Part shown: piece after piece, positions 1 through 8,908 of the stretch
Layout: every line of letters begins with the position of its first letter
Numbering within the stretch: the stretch's first letter is position 1
Assembly: GCF_905120345.1 (NCBI RefSeq)
Contig: NZ_CAJHOA010000001.1
Location: forward strand, 248,001-312,000
Direction of reading: 5' to 3'
Length of the DNA stretch: 64,000 nucleotides
DNA from: Denitrificimonas caeni
GTDB taxonomy: Bacteria > Pseudomonadota > Gammaproteobacteria > Pseudomonadales > Pseudomonadaceae
The notes under the pieces: model-generated
Told to the model about the DNA's origin: nothing
What the model saw: only the letters and a program-made list of their open reading frames with translations
Databases searched by the model: none
Program-made: the position numbers and the translations under genes

Positions 1-1537
1 CAAGCACACTCATTAATAACGGCATATTAAAACCATGCCAAATCGCTAAATCATACTCAGGTAAAGCATGGCCTAAACTGGCCTGAGCAGCTGCGGCTAA
101 TAAAGAATCAATAGTGAACGCAGGAAGCATCCCCACCAATAAACAACAAAACACCAGCACTTCCACTGGGATTTTCATATAGCGCGGAGGCTCATGCGGA
201 GGAAACTTGGGCAAATTAATCGGCGTGCCGTTAAAGAACACATCATGGATAAAGCGCAGCGAATAGGCGACAGAAAACATTCCAGCAATAGTTGCCATCG
301 TCGGCAGCAACCAACTAAAACTACCCAATAAATGTTGGTGCAAGGTTTCCGAGAAAAACATTTCTTTACTTAAGAAACCATTGAGCAGCGGCACTCCAGC
401 CATCGCCGAAGAGGCCACCATCGCCAGCACCGCGGTATGCGGCATATACTTCCACAGCCCGTTAATACGTCGCATATCTCTACTACCGGTTTCATGATCA
501 ATAATACCGGCCGCCATAAATAAGGAGGCTTTAAAGGTGGCATGGTTAATAATATGGAAGATTGCCGCCACTGGTGCAAAGTCTGAATCCAAACCAAACA
601 GCAGAGTAATCAACCCGAGATGACTGATGGTCGAATACGCCAACAATCCTTTAAGGTCATGCTGAAATAAGGCAGTGACCGCACCGATTAATAGCGTGGT
701 TAAGCCCGTGAACGTCACTAAGTAAAACCACCAATCGGTGCCTGATAATAAGGGGTATAAGCGCGCCAGTAAAAACACCCCTGCTTTAACCATGGTGGCG
801 GAGTGTAAATAGGCAGAGACCGGTGTTGGGGCCGACATCGCATGCGGTAGCCAAAAGTGAAACGGAAATTGTGCTGATTTAGTGAAGACACCCAGCAGCA
901 CCAATACTAAAGCCACAGGGTATAAGCTGTGTGCTCGCAGTACATCACCGGCAGCCAAGACCTCGGTCAACTCATAACTGCCAACCACATGACCAATCAC
1001 CAAGATACCCGCAAGTAGCGCTAAGCCGCCGCCGCCAGTGACAGCCAAGGCCATCCGCGCGCCTTGTCGTGCGGCAGTTTGTTGACTCCAGAAACCAATT
1101 AACAAGAATGATGAAAGACTGGTGAGCTCCCAAAACATCAGCATCAGCAATAAATTACCCGCCAATACTAAACCGAGCATCGAACCCATAAACAGTAATA
1201 AGCTGGTGAAGAAGCGTGCGACACGCTCCTGCTCAGACAGGTAATAACGTGCGTAAAGAATGACCAGTAAGCCAATCCCAAGTATCAATAAAGAAAATAG
1301 AAAACTTAAGCCATCCAGGCGGAAGCTTAAGTTAAGCCCCAACTGAGTAATCCAAGCGTAGTTAACGCTAATCACTTCGCCAGCTAACACCCGTGAAGCT
1401 TGACTGAGCAATAAGCTCAACCCTATCAGTGGCGCCACTGCGGTAGCTAAAGCAATCCAAGTTCGGCCACGTTGTGCAGCTAAAAAAGGTAATAGCGCTG
1501 CAAGAAAGGGAGCAAAGACTAATACTAATAAAATCAT
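1..1537 (-). CDS. mrpA: Mrp/Pha-type monovalent cation/H+ antiporter subunit A (partial, runs off the window start)
   Basis: Reading the minus strand from an ATG at 1537 gives about 512 residues with no stop up to base 1, so the 3' part lies outside. The frame is a polytopic membrane protein of the NuoL/MrpA proton-translocating family. The stretch KSAQFPFHFWLPHAM followed by SAYLHSATMVKAGVFLLAR carries the family's intramembrane Lys and His, and the HSATMVKAG form is typical of MrpA rather than NuoL. The family exchanges Na+ or K+ for H+ in a multi-subunit inner-membrane complex. I chose ATG 1537 because GGAGG sits 6-7 nt upstream; an in-frame ATG at 1549 has no ribosome binding site. Other mrp subunits would be expected just outside the window, downstream on this strand. 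Confidence 0.8.
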   Translation of the reverse strand, partial: MILLVLVFAPFLAALLPFLAAQRGRTWIALATAVAPLIGLSLLLSQASRVLAGEVISVNYAWITQLGLNLSFRLDGLSFLFSLLILGIGLLVILYARYYLSEQERVARFFTSLLLFMGSMLGLVLAGNLLLMLMFWELTSLSSFLLIGFWSQQTAARQGARMALAVTGGGGLALLAGILVIGHVVGSYELTEVLAAGDVLRAHSLYPVALVLVLLGVFTKSAQFPFHFWLPHAMSAPTPVSAYLHSATMVKAGVFLLARLYPLLSGTDWWFYLVTFTGLTTLLIGAVTALFQHDLKGLLAYSTISHLGLITLLFGLDSDFAPVAAIFHIINHATFKASLFMAAGIIDHETGSRDMRRINGLWKYMPHTAVLAMVASSAMAGVPLLNGFLSKEMFFSETLHQHLLGSFSWLLPTMATIAGMFSVAYSLRFIHDVFFNGTPINLPKFPPHEPPRYMKIPVEVLVFCCLLVGMLPAFTIDSLLAAAAQASLGHALPEYDLAIWHGFNMPLLMSVL

Positions 1538-1747
1538 AAAGGCCTCCATGTTGTTCTGCCGGACGAACAGGAGACACCCAGCGTGATACAAAAACTAATT
1601 ATTAATACAGATATAAGACTGTCTGTAAGTACTCAATTACTAAATTAGACCAAAGCCTTTAATCAGTAATCGCTCTTATTAAATAAAAACGCTCTGAGTG
1701 AATAAAAAAAACTCAGAGCGTATCCAGTAATATTCACTCAAGAGCCA

Positions 1748-2212
1748 TTAAGGAGCAACGCGACTCTGACCGTTTACATTGGTTATACGAACGCGCTGGC
1801 CCACACGAAACACTTGATTAGGATCAACAGCCTGAACATAAGCTCGTAAAGCACCATCATCTTCACGCACAGTAATTTCAACACCTTGCGTGCGCGTGAT
1901 ACCCTCTTCTGCTGCTGCACCGGCTAAACCACCCGCCACAGCACCAATTACCGCAGCAACTGCGCTACCACGACCACCACCAACGGTACTACCGGCAATA
2001 CCACCAACGGCCGCACCAGCACCAGCACCAATCGGAGTTTTAGTACCTTCAATACGCACTGGACGCAACGACTCAATCGTGCCCATACGAATGGTTTGCA
2101 CTTTACGCGCGTCAGCACGTGAGTAGCTGTCGCCAGTCAAACTAGAAGCACAGCCGCTTAAAAGCAGAGTAAATGCTGTGAAAGTTGCCGCTAAAATAAT
2201 AGACTTGCGCAT
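1748..2212 (-). CDS. slyB: SlyB/Pcp-like glycine-zipper outer-membrane lipoprotein
   Basis: A 154-residue protein with a lipoprotein signal peptide; the lipobox LSGC ends at Cys21. The centre (about residues 61-100) is a glycine-zipper region rich in GAGAGAAVGG-type repeats, which in SlyB/Pcp proteins forms two short membrane-inserting helices. The C-terminal part (about residues 110-154) is a small beta-rich domain. SlyB proteins are outer-membrane lipoproteins that stabilise the envelope, often under PhoPQ/Mg2+ control; no such box was seen here. The start has GGAG about 9 nt upstream. It stands alone, back to back with the small gene at 2279. Confidence 0.85.
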   Translation of the reverse strand: MRKSIILAATFTAFTLLLSGCASSLTGDSYSRADARKVQTIRMGTIESLRPVRIEGTKTPIGAGAGAAVGGIAGSTVGGGRGSAVAAVIGAVAGGLAGAAAEEGITRTQGVEITVREDDGALRAYVQAVDPNQVFRVGQRVRITNVNGQSRVAP

Positions 2213-2278
2213 CTGGAATACTCCTTAATTATCAATACACTAAACATTTTAGATGTTACCACCAACGCCGAGGAAGCT

Positions 2279-2512
2279 ATGGATTATTTTATTGTTGCAG
2301 TGGCCACGCTATCGGGCTTGTATTTTCACTGGTGGATTTATGTGAGGATTAAACGTTGGATTAACCGAGACCTAGCTTTATCAATGGCTGTAGGCGATCC
2401 ACAAAAGCAAGCCTATATGCTTAACAAACTTAATGAAGCAGCAACCCTTAAGGTTAAAAAAGCAGAATTACACAAATGGTTACAAAGTGCCGCGGATCAA
2501 TACGGCACTTAG
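2279..2512 (+). CDS. Small conserved single-pass membrane protein, function unknown
   Basis: A 77-residue protein starting at an ATG preceded by GAGGAAG. Residues about 4-24 are a hydrophobic segment, followed by a basic juxtamembrane stretch (RIKRWINR) and a predicted helical, Lys-rich soluble tail, which suggests an N-terminal membrane anchor with a cytoplasmic tail. I recall similar short proteins in Pseudomonas genomes but no assigned function. It is transcribed divergently from the slyB-like gene, with under 70 nt between the starts, so the two promoters probably overlap. Confidence 0.7.
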   Translation: MDYFIVAVATLSGLYFHWWIYVRIKRWINRDLALSMAVGDPQKQAYMLNKLNEAATLKVKKAELHKWLQSAADQYGT

Positions 2513-2574
2513 TACTTCATATAACTAAGGGGCTGAGCGCTGCACAGCCCAACTCAAGTCATTAAAGCTGGTAA

Positions 2575-3231
2575 TTAAGGTGCTAAGCGCTCTCTATGCC
2601 ATTGCCCATCGCTTTGCAGTTGATAGTTTAAGCGATCATGTAAACGACAAGTACGGCCCTGCCAAAATTCGATACGCTGCGGCAGCAAACGATAACCACC
2701 CCAATGCTCTGGACGCGGCGGATGCTGGTCATCAGCATAGCGCTGCTCAAGCTCGGCCAGCGCCGCTTCCAACTCTTGGCGTCCTGCTAGAGGTTGACTT
2801 TGCTCTGAAGCCCAAGCACCCAAGCGGCTACCCAACGGACGCACATTAAAATAGGCATCGGATTCTGCCGCGCTGACGCGCTCAACGGCACCTTCAATAC
2901 GAATCTGGCGCTCTAAGGCTGGCCAAAAAAAAGTCATAGCGGCAACTGGCTGCTGCTCTAATTGCTGACCTTTAGCACTCTTGTAATTACTATAAAAAAC
3001 AAAACCACGCTCGTCCAAACCCTTCAGTAATAACACTCGACAGTGTGGCTGCCCTTCACTGTCCACTGTTGCTAACATCATCGAGTTGGGCTCGACAGGT
3101 GGCTGTTCAGTAACGATCGCATTGGCAAACCATTGCTCAAATAAAGCAAAAGGCTGCAAAGGTGCAAACTCTTCTAACAGCCCATCGCGGGTGTAATTGC
3201 GGCGCATACTTGCCAGTTGTTCAGTACTCAT
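2575..3231 (-). CDS. pdxH: Pyridoxamine/pyridoxine 5'-phosphate oxidase
   Basis: 218 residues, the usual family length. PdxH is an FMN-dependent cytosolic oxidase that converts pyridoxine or pyridoxamine 5'-phosphate to pyridoxal 5'-phosphate, the last step of vitamin B6 synthesis and salvage. Visible family blocks are the N-terminal [10 protein letters not shown], the FMN-binding [20 protein letters not shown] and SAKGQQL segments, the [17 protein letters not shown] strand, the [16 protein letters not shown] motif, and the C-terminal [13 protein letters not shown] with the phosphate- and substrate-binding RLHDR. I prefer the ATG at 3231 over an upstream in-frame GTG at 3234. Neighbouring genes are unrelated and it appears to be a single-gene transcript. 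Confidence 0.96.
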   Translation of the reverse strand: MSTEQLASMRRNYTRDGLLEEFAPLQPFALFEQWFANAIVTEQPPVEPNSMMLATVDSEGQPHCRVLLLKGLDERGFVFYSNYKSAKGQQLEQQPVAAMTFFWPALERQIRIEGAVERVSAAESDAYFNVRPLGSRLGAWASEQSQPLAGRQELEAALAELEQRYADDQHPPRPEHWGGYRLLPQRIEFWQGRTCRLHDRLNYQLQSDGQWHRERLAP

Positions 3232-3275
3232 CACTGCTACCTAAAATTAAACAATACAAATGCAGGCTCGATCGA

Positions 3276-3887
3276 CTATTGAGGCTGGCTTAAAGCAAGC
3301 TGACGATTATAGGTTGGACCATACAGCGCCATCACATCCTGCATATGGGTATCAGGCGTTATAATAATCTCCACTCGATGGTTGGTACTGCTGTTGGTTG
3401 TCGTAGCCAGTGTAAACGAACTGCCCATTCCTAAATGAGTCAGGCGCGGACCTTTCAAGCCGCTCAAGCGAAAAATAGACGCCACCGCGCGCGCGCGACC
3501 CGTACTGAGCTTATAGTTAATTTTGTTATCTTTATTGACGTCAGTATGACCCAAAATCAGCACGGCAGAATCAGGTTGACCTTCCAATACCTTAGCTAAG
3601 CGCGTAATGGGTCTCAACACCACGGGTAATAACAAATCAGGACGGTCAGGGTTAAACAATTGCTGCGCTGGAGCGCTAACGACCCAAGTATTATCTTGTT
3701 GATGCAGGGTAAAAGGAGAGTCTTTAATTGATTCACGTAATAGTGCTTCAGTATCAGCAACCCAAGCAGCAATAGCAGGTTCAGCATCGATATAAACAAC
3801 CGGCTGAGCAGCCTCTTTGTTCCATGAGCAGGCACTCATTAACGTACAAACTGACACCGCAACCCATTGGTAAAATTTACGATTCAT
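3276..3887 (-). CDS. OmpA-family lipoprotein (peptidoglycan-associating C-terminal domain)
   Basis: 203 residues from the ATG at 3887. A lipoprotein-type signal ends in MSAC (Cys20), with Met rather than Leu at -3, so lipidation is likely but not certain. The C-terminal half carries an OmpA-like domain: VLILGHTDVNKDNKINYKLS, then SIFRLSGL and NHRVEIIITP match the TDxxG...N..LS..RA...V and NRRVEI pattern of the Pal/OmpA/MotB peptidoglycan-binding fold. It probably tethers the outer membrane to peptidoglycan. The open frame extends upstream to 3980, but the extra 31 residues lack a ribosome binding site and would bury the signal peptide. Confidence 0.8.
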   Translation of the reverse strand: MNRKFYQWVAVSVCTLMSACSWNKEAAQPVVYIDAEPAIAAWVADTEALLRESIKDSPFTLHQQDNTWVVSAPAQQLFNPDRPDLLLPVVLRPITRLAKVLEGQPDSAVLILGHTDVNKDNKINYKLSTGRARAVASIFRLSGLKGPRLTHLGMGSSFTLATTTNSSTNHRVEIIITPDTHMQDVMALYGPTYNRQLALSQPQ

Positions 3888-4279
3888 ATTTTTTAAACTC
3901 ACAATGCATAGAAAATGCCGCACAAGCCTAGCAAGCCCCCGCCAGTACTGTACTAAAGCACAGAACAATAGTGTATCCACTTAGTGCCACTATACTCAAT
4001 TTGTCTATAAGCAGTATGCTTTTTCGAATGCCACTGCAGTCTTTATCTGTGTCTTTGATGCTATTTTTAGGTGCTACGATTTGCTGTAGCATCTTAACTG
4101 GTAAATTTTTGCTATCTGCGTAGAATATGCCAATCAATTGGCGCTTTTTTATTGACACTTTAGACCTTTATTAAGTAATTAATGGCCCCAGTAAAAGTGG
4201 AACTCCTTCTCTAGAAACAGTCGTAGTAACGCTAACAGCCTAACCTTGTTAAATTTTCAGTACTTATATGGTTGAACTT
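3888..4279. other. AT-rich intergenic region upstream of amrZ with possible small-RNA terminator
   Basis: About 390 bases without a convincing protein gene. The plus strand has a hairpin around GCTAC...GTAGC (about 4072-4091), and at 4129-4150 a short palindrome GCCAATCAATTGGC followed by GC and six T, which could end a small transcript. A TATACT hexamer lies at 3991-3996 without a good -35 partner. The region presumably also holds the amrZ promoter. Evidence for a small RNA is weak. Confidence 0.3.
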
Positions 4280-4600
4280 ATGAACCTTAAAAAAAATGTG
4301 GCGTACACCAGTCGAACTGCCGATAAGTTCGTTGTGCGTTTACCGAATGGGATGCGTGATCGCATTGCCGAAGTAGCACGCACTCAGCACCGTAGCATGA
4401 ACTCTGAAATTGTCGCTCGTCTTGAAAGCAGTTTGCAGCAAGAGGGCCCACATAGCGCTGATGATAATTTGCGTTTAGACAGCCCAGAAATTTCTTCTTA
4501 TGAGCGCGAGCTGTTAATACGATTTAGACAGCTTGCTCAGCGTCAACAAAACGCTCTACTCTCTTTGATCGCGCAAGACCGTGAAGAAGACAGCCAATAA
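4280..4600 (+). CDS. amrZ: AmrZ/AlgZ-like ribbon-helix-helix transcription factor
   Basis: 106 residues from the ATG at 4280; an in-frame ATG at 4268 would add four residues. The sequence closely follows Pseudomonas AmrZ as I remember it: a flexible N-terminus, then [24 protein letters not shown], where the KFVVRLP beta-strand contacts DNA, then [16 protein letters not shown] forming the second helix of the ribbon-helix-helix. The C-terminal [26 protein letters not shown] is the tetramerisation region. AmrZ controls alginate, motility, c-di-GMP and biofilm genes in pseudomonads, activating or repressing by target. No alg or fli genes are in this window. It is monocistronic, upstream of HU. 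It is the best taxonomic marker here. Confidence 0.92.
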   Translation: MNLKKNVAYTSRTADKFVVRLPNGMRDRIAEVARTQHRSMNSEIVARLESSLQQEGPHSADDNLRLDSPEISSYERELLIRFRQLAQRQQNALLSLIAQDREEDSQ

Positions 4601-4811
4601 GCACGACAAAATGCTGCAGCCCTCCTATTAATTTTTAAGGCTACGGCAGTCACTAGACACACTTTTAAGGCGAATTACGCAAGCCTACCGACCTTATCAG
4701 TCTATTATTTTGGCTGGGCAAGCAATTTTAGTGGTTTTGTTAGTCGGTTCTCTACGCATCCACAAAAATTCATGCTACTTTGCTGTTCTTACTCACCTTG
4801 GAGCGTTACTT

Positions 4812-5093
4812 ATGGCCCTTAGCAAAGATCAACTGATCAATGAAATCGCAGAATCAACTGATTCAACTAAAACTCATATCCGTGACGTACTTGATCAGCT
4901 GAGCCAGGTTGTCAATGATGCACTTGATAACGATGGTGAAATCACTTTACCGGGCATTGGCAAACTTAAGGTTACTGAGCGTCCAGCACGTACTGGCCGT
5001 AACCCGCAAACCGGTGCTGCTATTGAAATTGCTGCTAAAAAAGTTATTAAGCTGGTACCAGCTAAAGCACTTGTGGATAGCATCAACAGCTAA
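4812..5093 (+). CDS. hupA: DNA-binding protein HU (alpha/HupA-type)
   Basis: 93 residues, the standard HU length. HU is a small dimeric nucleoid protein that bends DNA non-specifically. The N-terminal helices MALSKDQLINEIAESTD, the ITLPGIGKLKVTERPARTGRNP strand and beta-arm with its invariant Arg-Asn-Pro tip, and the C-terminal KVIKLVPAKALVDSIN are all present. The frame is open upstream to 4710, but the real start is the ATG at 4812: GGAG lies about 9 nt upstream and the family starts with this methionine. A strong terminator follows 19 nt after the stop, so it is a single-gene transcript. Confidence 0.96.
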   Translation: MALSKDQLINEIAESTDSTKTHIRDVLDQLSQVVNDALDNDGEITLPGIGKLKVTERPARTGRNPQTGAAIEIAAKKVIKLVPAKALVDSINS

Positions 5094-5111
5094 GATACTA
5101 TTTTTAGCATC

Positions 5112-5147
5112 AAAAAAGGGGAAGCAGTTGCTGCATTCCCCTTTTTT
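5112..5147. terminator. Bidirectional intrinsic terminator between hupA and yggL
   Basis: The pattern is A6-GGGGAA-GCAG, loop TTG, CTGC-ATTCCCC-T6, a long stem with an A-run on one side and a T-run on the other. It serves hupA on the plus strand and the convergent yggL on the minus strand. Confidence 0.92.
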
Positions 5148-5166
5148 CATATCTGGATGATCACTG

Positions 5167-5508
5167 TTACGCTGGGTTAACAGGATTATCTGGATACCAA
5201 ACATCTAATAACGGGCTGATTTCAAATGAACTCAACTCTTTACGGGCTTTTAACCATGCATCAACTGCAGCGCGTTGCTCTTCAGTGACCGATCCACGCT
5301 TACCAGCACAAACAACAGCGAACTCTTCGCCGCCAATCAACGCCATGCCTTGACCTTCAATACCATCAACCACTAGATCAGCAAAAAACGCTTCAACAGT
5401 TGCATCATCGGTACCTTCTGGGTAGTTCAGCTGCAATTCAAAACCTAATTCTTGAAACTCATCAACACACAATTTTTTACGTAAACGACGCGAACGATTT
5501 GTAGCCAT
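5167..5508 (-). CDS. yggL: YggL family protein (DUF469, 50S ribosome-associated)
   Basis: 113 residues. The basic N-terminus MATNRSRRLRKKLCVDEFQELGF and the GMALIGGEEFAVVC core match the YggL/DUF469 family as I know it. E. coli YggL is reported to bind the 50S subunit; its exact role is open. The start has a strong GGAGGAA ribosome binding site. It converges on hupA and shares that terminator. No partner gene is present. Confidence 0.88.
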   Translation of the reverse strand: MATNRSRRLRKKLCVDEFQELGFELQLNYPEGTDDATVEAFFADLVVDGIEGQGMALIGGEEFAVVCAGKRGSVTEEQRAAVDAWLKARKELSSFEISPLLDVWYPDNPVNPA

Positions 5509-5669
5509 GATTTTTCCTCCAACAATGGTGGGCGAATCTTAGCAGCTTTAGCGCCTAAACACGCTGTCGATAAACAAATAACTCGTCGCTCTGCTTTCAT
5601 TTGAGCGAATAGCGCATAATAGTAGACTATGTTGTTACCCATTAGCTGTATTTTAAAGGTGTTGTTATC

Positions 5670-7190
5670 GTGTTGATGTCTTTTTTACGCCGTTTAGGCT
5701 CCCAATGTACACCGGCCAAATTTATTTTATTTCCGTATTCAACCGCTCGCTATGCGTTGTCTGCACTGTGCTTTACTGCTGTTATCGGTGCGCCCGTCGT
5801 CACTGCACAAACCTTACCCTCAGGTAATATTGATAAAGCGCTTAAAGCCAATAAGATCAACAACGAGGCTCTGTCTGCAGTCACTATTCCACTCACTGGC
5901 GCGGGTAAAAGCGCTTATATGAATGCTGATATTCTCATCAACCCAGCATCAACAATGAAATTGGTAACGACTTACGCGGCGCTCGAACTGCTCGGTCCCA
6001 ACTTTCAGTGGAAAACTGAATTTTTTACCGATGGCACCCTTAAAGAGGGTGTATTAGACGGCAACCTTTACCTGAAAGGCGGCGGTGATCCAAAACTTAA
6101 CATGGAGCGTTTATGGCTGTTGCTGCGTGATTTACGTGCCAACGGTGTACGCCATATTTCTGGTGATTTAATTCTTGATCGCAGTCACTTTGCACCGCCC
6201 CCCGTCAGCGTCTTTGATGACGATAAAAACGATCTAAACAAACCTTTTTTAGTTGAGCCAGACTCGTTATTGGTTAACTTTAAATCTCAACGTTTTGTCG
6301 TTCGTGGTGAAGAAGGTGGCGCACAAGTGGTGATGGAACCACCGATTGGCAGTATTCAAATTATTAATAACGTCAAGCTTAAACAAGCCAAAAACTGCAA
6401 CAGCCCTCTTATTAGCTACGTGCCAAACGATGATGGCCACATACTGACATTAACCATTAATGGTCATATTGCACCCGGCTGTAGTACACAAAATTACTTA
6501 GCCCTGCTGGATCACTCGCGCTATGCCGCAGGTGTCGTACGTAGTATCTGGCAGGAAATGGGTGGTACCATTTTAGGCAATGATATGCTCGGAGCGACGC
6601 CTAAAGATGCCCGTCTATTAGTGCGTGCTTACTCACCAGATTTAGTTGAGGTGATTCGTGATATTAATAAATACAGCAACAACACTATGGCTAAGCAATT
6701 ATTCTTAAGCATTGGTGCGCGTTTTCGTACCGCTGCAGACAGTGATGATGCCGTAGCTGCCCGTCGAGTGATTAATGATTTTTTTACAAAAAAGAAAATA
6801 TTTACCAATGGTTTTGTGGTTGAAAACGGCTCCGGCTTATCACGTCATGAGCGCATCAGTGCACGTCAACTCGGTTTGATGTTGGAAGCAGCCTGGAAAA
6901 GCCCCTATGCCGCTGAGTTTATTTCCTCGCTACCAATCGTGGCAATGGACGGCACCATGCGTCGGCGTTTGCGTAACAGCCAGTTGGTCGGTCAAGCGCA
7001 CATCAAAACAGGCACATTAAAAAATGTGCGCGCTATTGCCGGCTATAGCCGAGACGTCAACGGTGATGCTTGGGCTGTAGTCGCTATTATCAATCACCCT
7101 CAACCCTGGGGTGGCTCTGCAATACTCGATCAAGTACTACTGGATGTTTATCGCCAACCGAAAAACATCTCGACCAGTACGGGTCGCTAA
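5670..7190 (+). CDS. dacB: D-alanyl-D-alanine carboxypeptidase/endopeptidase PBP4
   Basis: 506 residues, in the class C low-molecular-weight penicillin-binding protein (peptidase S13) range. It cleaves D-Ala-D-Ala and cross-links in periplasmic peptidoglycan. All three active-site motifs are present: STMK (Ser94 nucleophile, Lys97), SNN (336-338) and KTG (446-448). A signal peptide ends near residue 47 (PVVTAQ) after a long basic N-region. I chose the GTG at 5670 because AAAGGT lies 9 nt upstream; an ATG at 5676 is an alternative with poorer spacing. A GC-rich terminator follows directly, so it is probably monocistronic. Confidence 0.95.
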   Translation: MLMSFLRRLGSQCTPAKFILFPYSTARYALSALCFTAVIGAPVVTAQTLPSGNIDKALKANKINNEALSAVTIPLTGAGKSAYMNADILINPASTMKLVTTYAALELLGPNFQWKTEFFTDGTLKEGVLDGNLYLKGGGDPKLNMERLWLLLRDLRANGVRHISGDLILDRSHFAPPPVSVFDDDKNDLNKPFLVEPDSLLVNFKSQRFVVRGEEGGAQVVMEPPIGSIQIINNVKLKQAKNCNSPLISYVPNDDGHILTLTINGHIAPGCSTQNYLALLDHSRYAAGVVRSIWQEMGGTILGNDMLGATPKDARLLVRAYSPDLVEVIRDINKYSNNTMAKQLFLSIGARFRTAADSDDAVAARRVINDFFTKKKIFTNGFVVENGSGLSRHERISARQLGLMLEAAWKSPYAAEFISSLPIVAMDGTMRRRLRNSQLVGQAHIKTGTLKNVRAIAGYSRDVNGDAWAVVAIINHPQPWGGSAILDQVLLDVYRQPKNISTSTGR

Positions 7191-7228
7191 AAAACAGTGC
7201 GCGCACGACACCTGCGCGCACTGTTTTT
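7189..7228 (+). terminator. Intrinsic terminator of dacB
   Basis: The stem AAAACAGTGCGCGC / GCGCGCACTGTTTTT with a 9-10 nt loop overlaps the dacB stop codon and ends in a T-run. Confidence 0.9.
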
Positions 7229-7434
7229 AGACTCAATAGACAAAGCCAACTGCGTGCAAACGATAGCGGCCTAAAATTGTCAGACAATTTTCACTCTTCT
7301 CGACTAAAAGATTGTTTTTATTCATAAAGCAGACGCTAGAGCCGGCTGCCGTTCTATTTATACAGTTTTCAATCTAGTCGTTCACAAAAAAGCTTGCTAC
7401 CGTGGCGTTGTTTTTGATCTCTTGGAGCAACACC

Positions 7435-8691
7435 ATGCGTTTCCCTTTTTTACGCACATCACTGGCCGTCGGACTGTCTTTAGCCAGCAGCACCTTGCTG
7501 GCCAATGGCCTGAGTCTTAACGAACAAAGTGCCAGTGGCGCCGGAACAGCCTTTGCGGGCCGTGCATCTTCAGCATTAGATGCTAGCACCGTATTCGGTA
7601 ACCCAGGAGGCTTATCCAAATTAGAGGGTAAACAAGTCAGTGGTGGTTTTGCCGTGGTGAAAGCCAATGTAGATATCAACCATGTCGACAGTAACGCCCC
7701 AGGCACCAACAAAGGCGATATGGTGCCTTTAGCCAATGTACCTTTTGCATTTTTCGCGATGCCGATCAATGAGAAATGGAACTTTGGTTTGGGTATGTAT
7801 GTGCCCTTCGGCTTAATCAGTGATTACGAAAAAAGCTTCCAAGGCAGCAGTCATGGTCAATACAGCAAAGTTGCGGTGATCACCGTACAACCCACCTTAA
7901 GTTATAAAGTCACCGATCGAATTGCCGTTGGCTTTGGTCCAACGTTAAACAAAATTGATGGCAAGCTGACCAATACTCTCGTGACTCGCGGCATGGGCAC
8001 GGGAAAAGATACTTTAATCAATATTAAAGGTGATGACACCGCACTTGGCTACAATATTGGTTTAATGGTCGATTTAAGTGAGCAAACCACTTGGGGCGTG
8101 ACCTACCACTCCAAAGTTGATTACACCTTAAAAGGTCGTACTAAGGTGTATAACGCTCCACTCCCGATCAATGGCGAATATAAGGCGACACTGGATTTCA
8201 TCACGCCTGAGTCGCTTGATACGTCAATCACTCACAAGTTAGATGATCAGTGGACTTTGCACGGTGGTTTAACTTGGACACGCTGGAGTCGTTTAGCCGC
8301 TATAGCCGCAAAAAATAAAGGTGTAGCAATACCGCAGTTCGGCACACTGAAAGAAGAGCTGAACTGGCATAACACCTGGTCTTACTCAATGGGTGCCAGC
8401 TATCAAGTCAATCCGCAATGGATTTTACGTAGTGGTTTTGCCTTGGACCAATCACCAACGACCAATCAACACCGCACTGTACGTATCCCCGTGGGACATC
8501 GTAAAATTCTCGCTTTGGGTGCAGGCTGGCAAGCGAGCGAGAACCTAACCTTGGATATGGCTTATGCCTATATCCGTGAGAACAAAGCCAGTGTTAATCA
8601 TAAGGCTGGCGCACTTGCTAGTCCTGCGTATCATGCCCAATACCGTAACAGCGCACATGGCTTTACTGGGCAAGCCACTTGGCGCTTCTAA
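7435..8691 (+). CDS. fadL: FadL-family outer-membrane hydrophobic substrate channel
   Basis: 418 residues from the ATG at 7435, with GGAG 8-9 nt upstream; the longer frame from 7402 lacks a ribosome binding site. A cleavable signal peptide ends near residue 23 (STLLA-NG). The mature N-terminus (NGLSLNEQSASGAGTAFAGR, then the FGNPGGLSKL hatch-like segment) is the FadL/TodX signature, and the rest alternates like a beta-barrel and ends in Phe (TWRF). FadL proteins let long-chain fatty acids or other hydrophobic compounds cross the outer membrane. No fatty acid genes are adjacent, so the substrate is unassigned. Confidence 0.9.
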   Translation: MRFPFLRTSLAVGLSLASSTLLANGLSLNEQSASGAGTAFAGRASSALDASTVFGNPGGLSKLEGKQVSGGFAVVKANVDINHVDSNAPGTNKGDMVPLANVPFAFFAMPINEKWNFGLGMYVPFGLISDYEKSFQGSSHGQYSKVAVITVQPTLSYKVTDRIAVGFGPTLNKIDGKLTNTLVTRGMGTGKDTLINIKGDDTALGYNIGLMVDLSEQTTWGVTYHSKVDYTLKGRTKVYNAPLPINGEYKATLDFITPESLDTSITHKLDDQWTLHGGLTWTRWSRLAAIAAKNKGVAIPQFGTLKEELNWHNTWSYSMGASYQVNPQWILRSGFALDQSPTTNQHRTVRIPVGHRKILALGAGWQASENLTLDMAYAYIRENKASVNHKAGALASPAYHAQYRNSAHGFTGQATWRF

Positions 8692-8908
8692 GTAAAGTCT
8701 AGATTACTGTTCTACAAAGCCGTACGTGTAAAGCACTCTCAAGCACCGATCAATTGGAGCAGGGAAACCTTTAACGACGGCTTTTTTGGTTTTAATCGCT
8801 CGAAACTTCTGCAAATTTTAATCCGCGACCATCGTCCAGCTTGTACATTACCTACAGTATAGGTCTATGCTGTATAGCAGTGTGCCACAACAAAAAGAGG
8901 ATAATGCT

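Noticed and set aside
1890-2126. Antisense ORF opposite the SlyB-like gene (and many similar opposite-strand ORFs)
   Set aside because: They are shadows of the real genes with biased, low-complexity translations and no ribosome sites.
4710-4811. 34-residue N-terminal extension of HU
   Set aside because: No ribosome site, and HU proteins begin at the MALSKDQ methionine.
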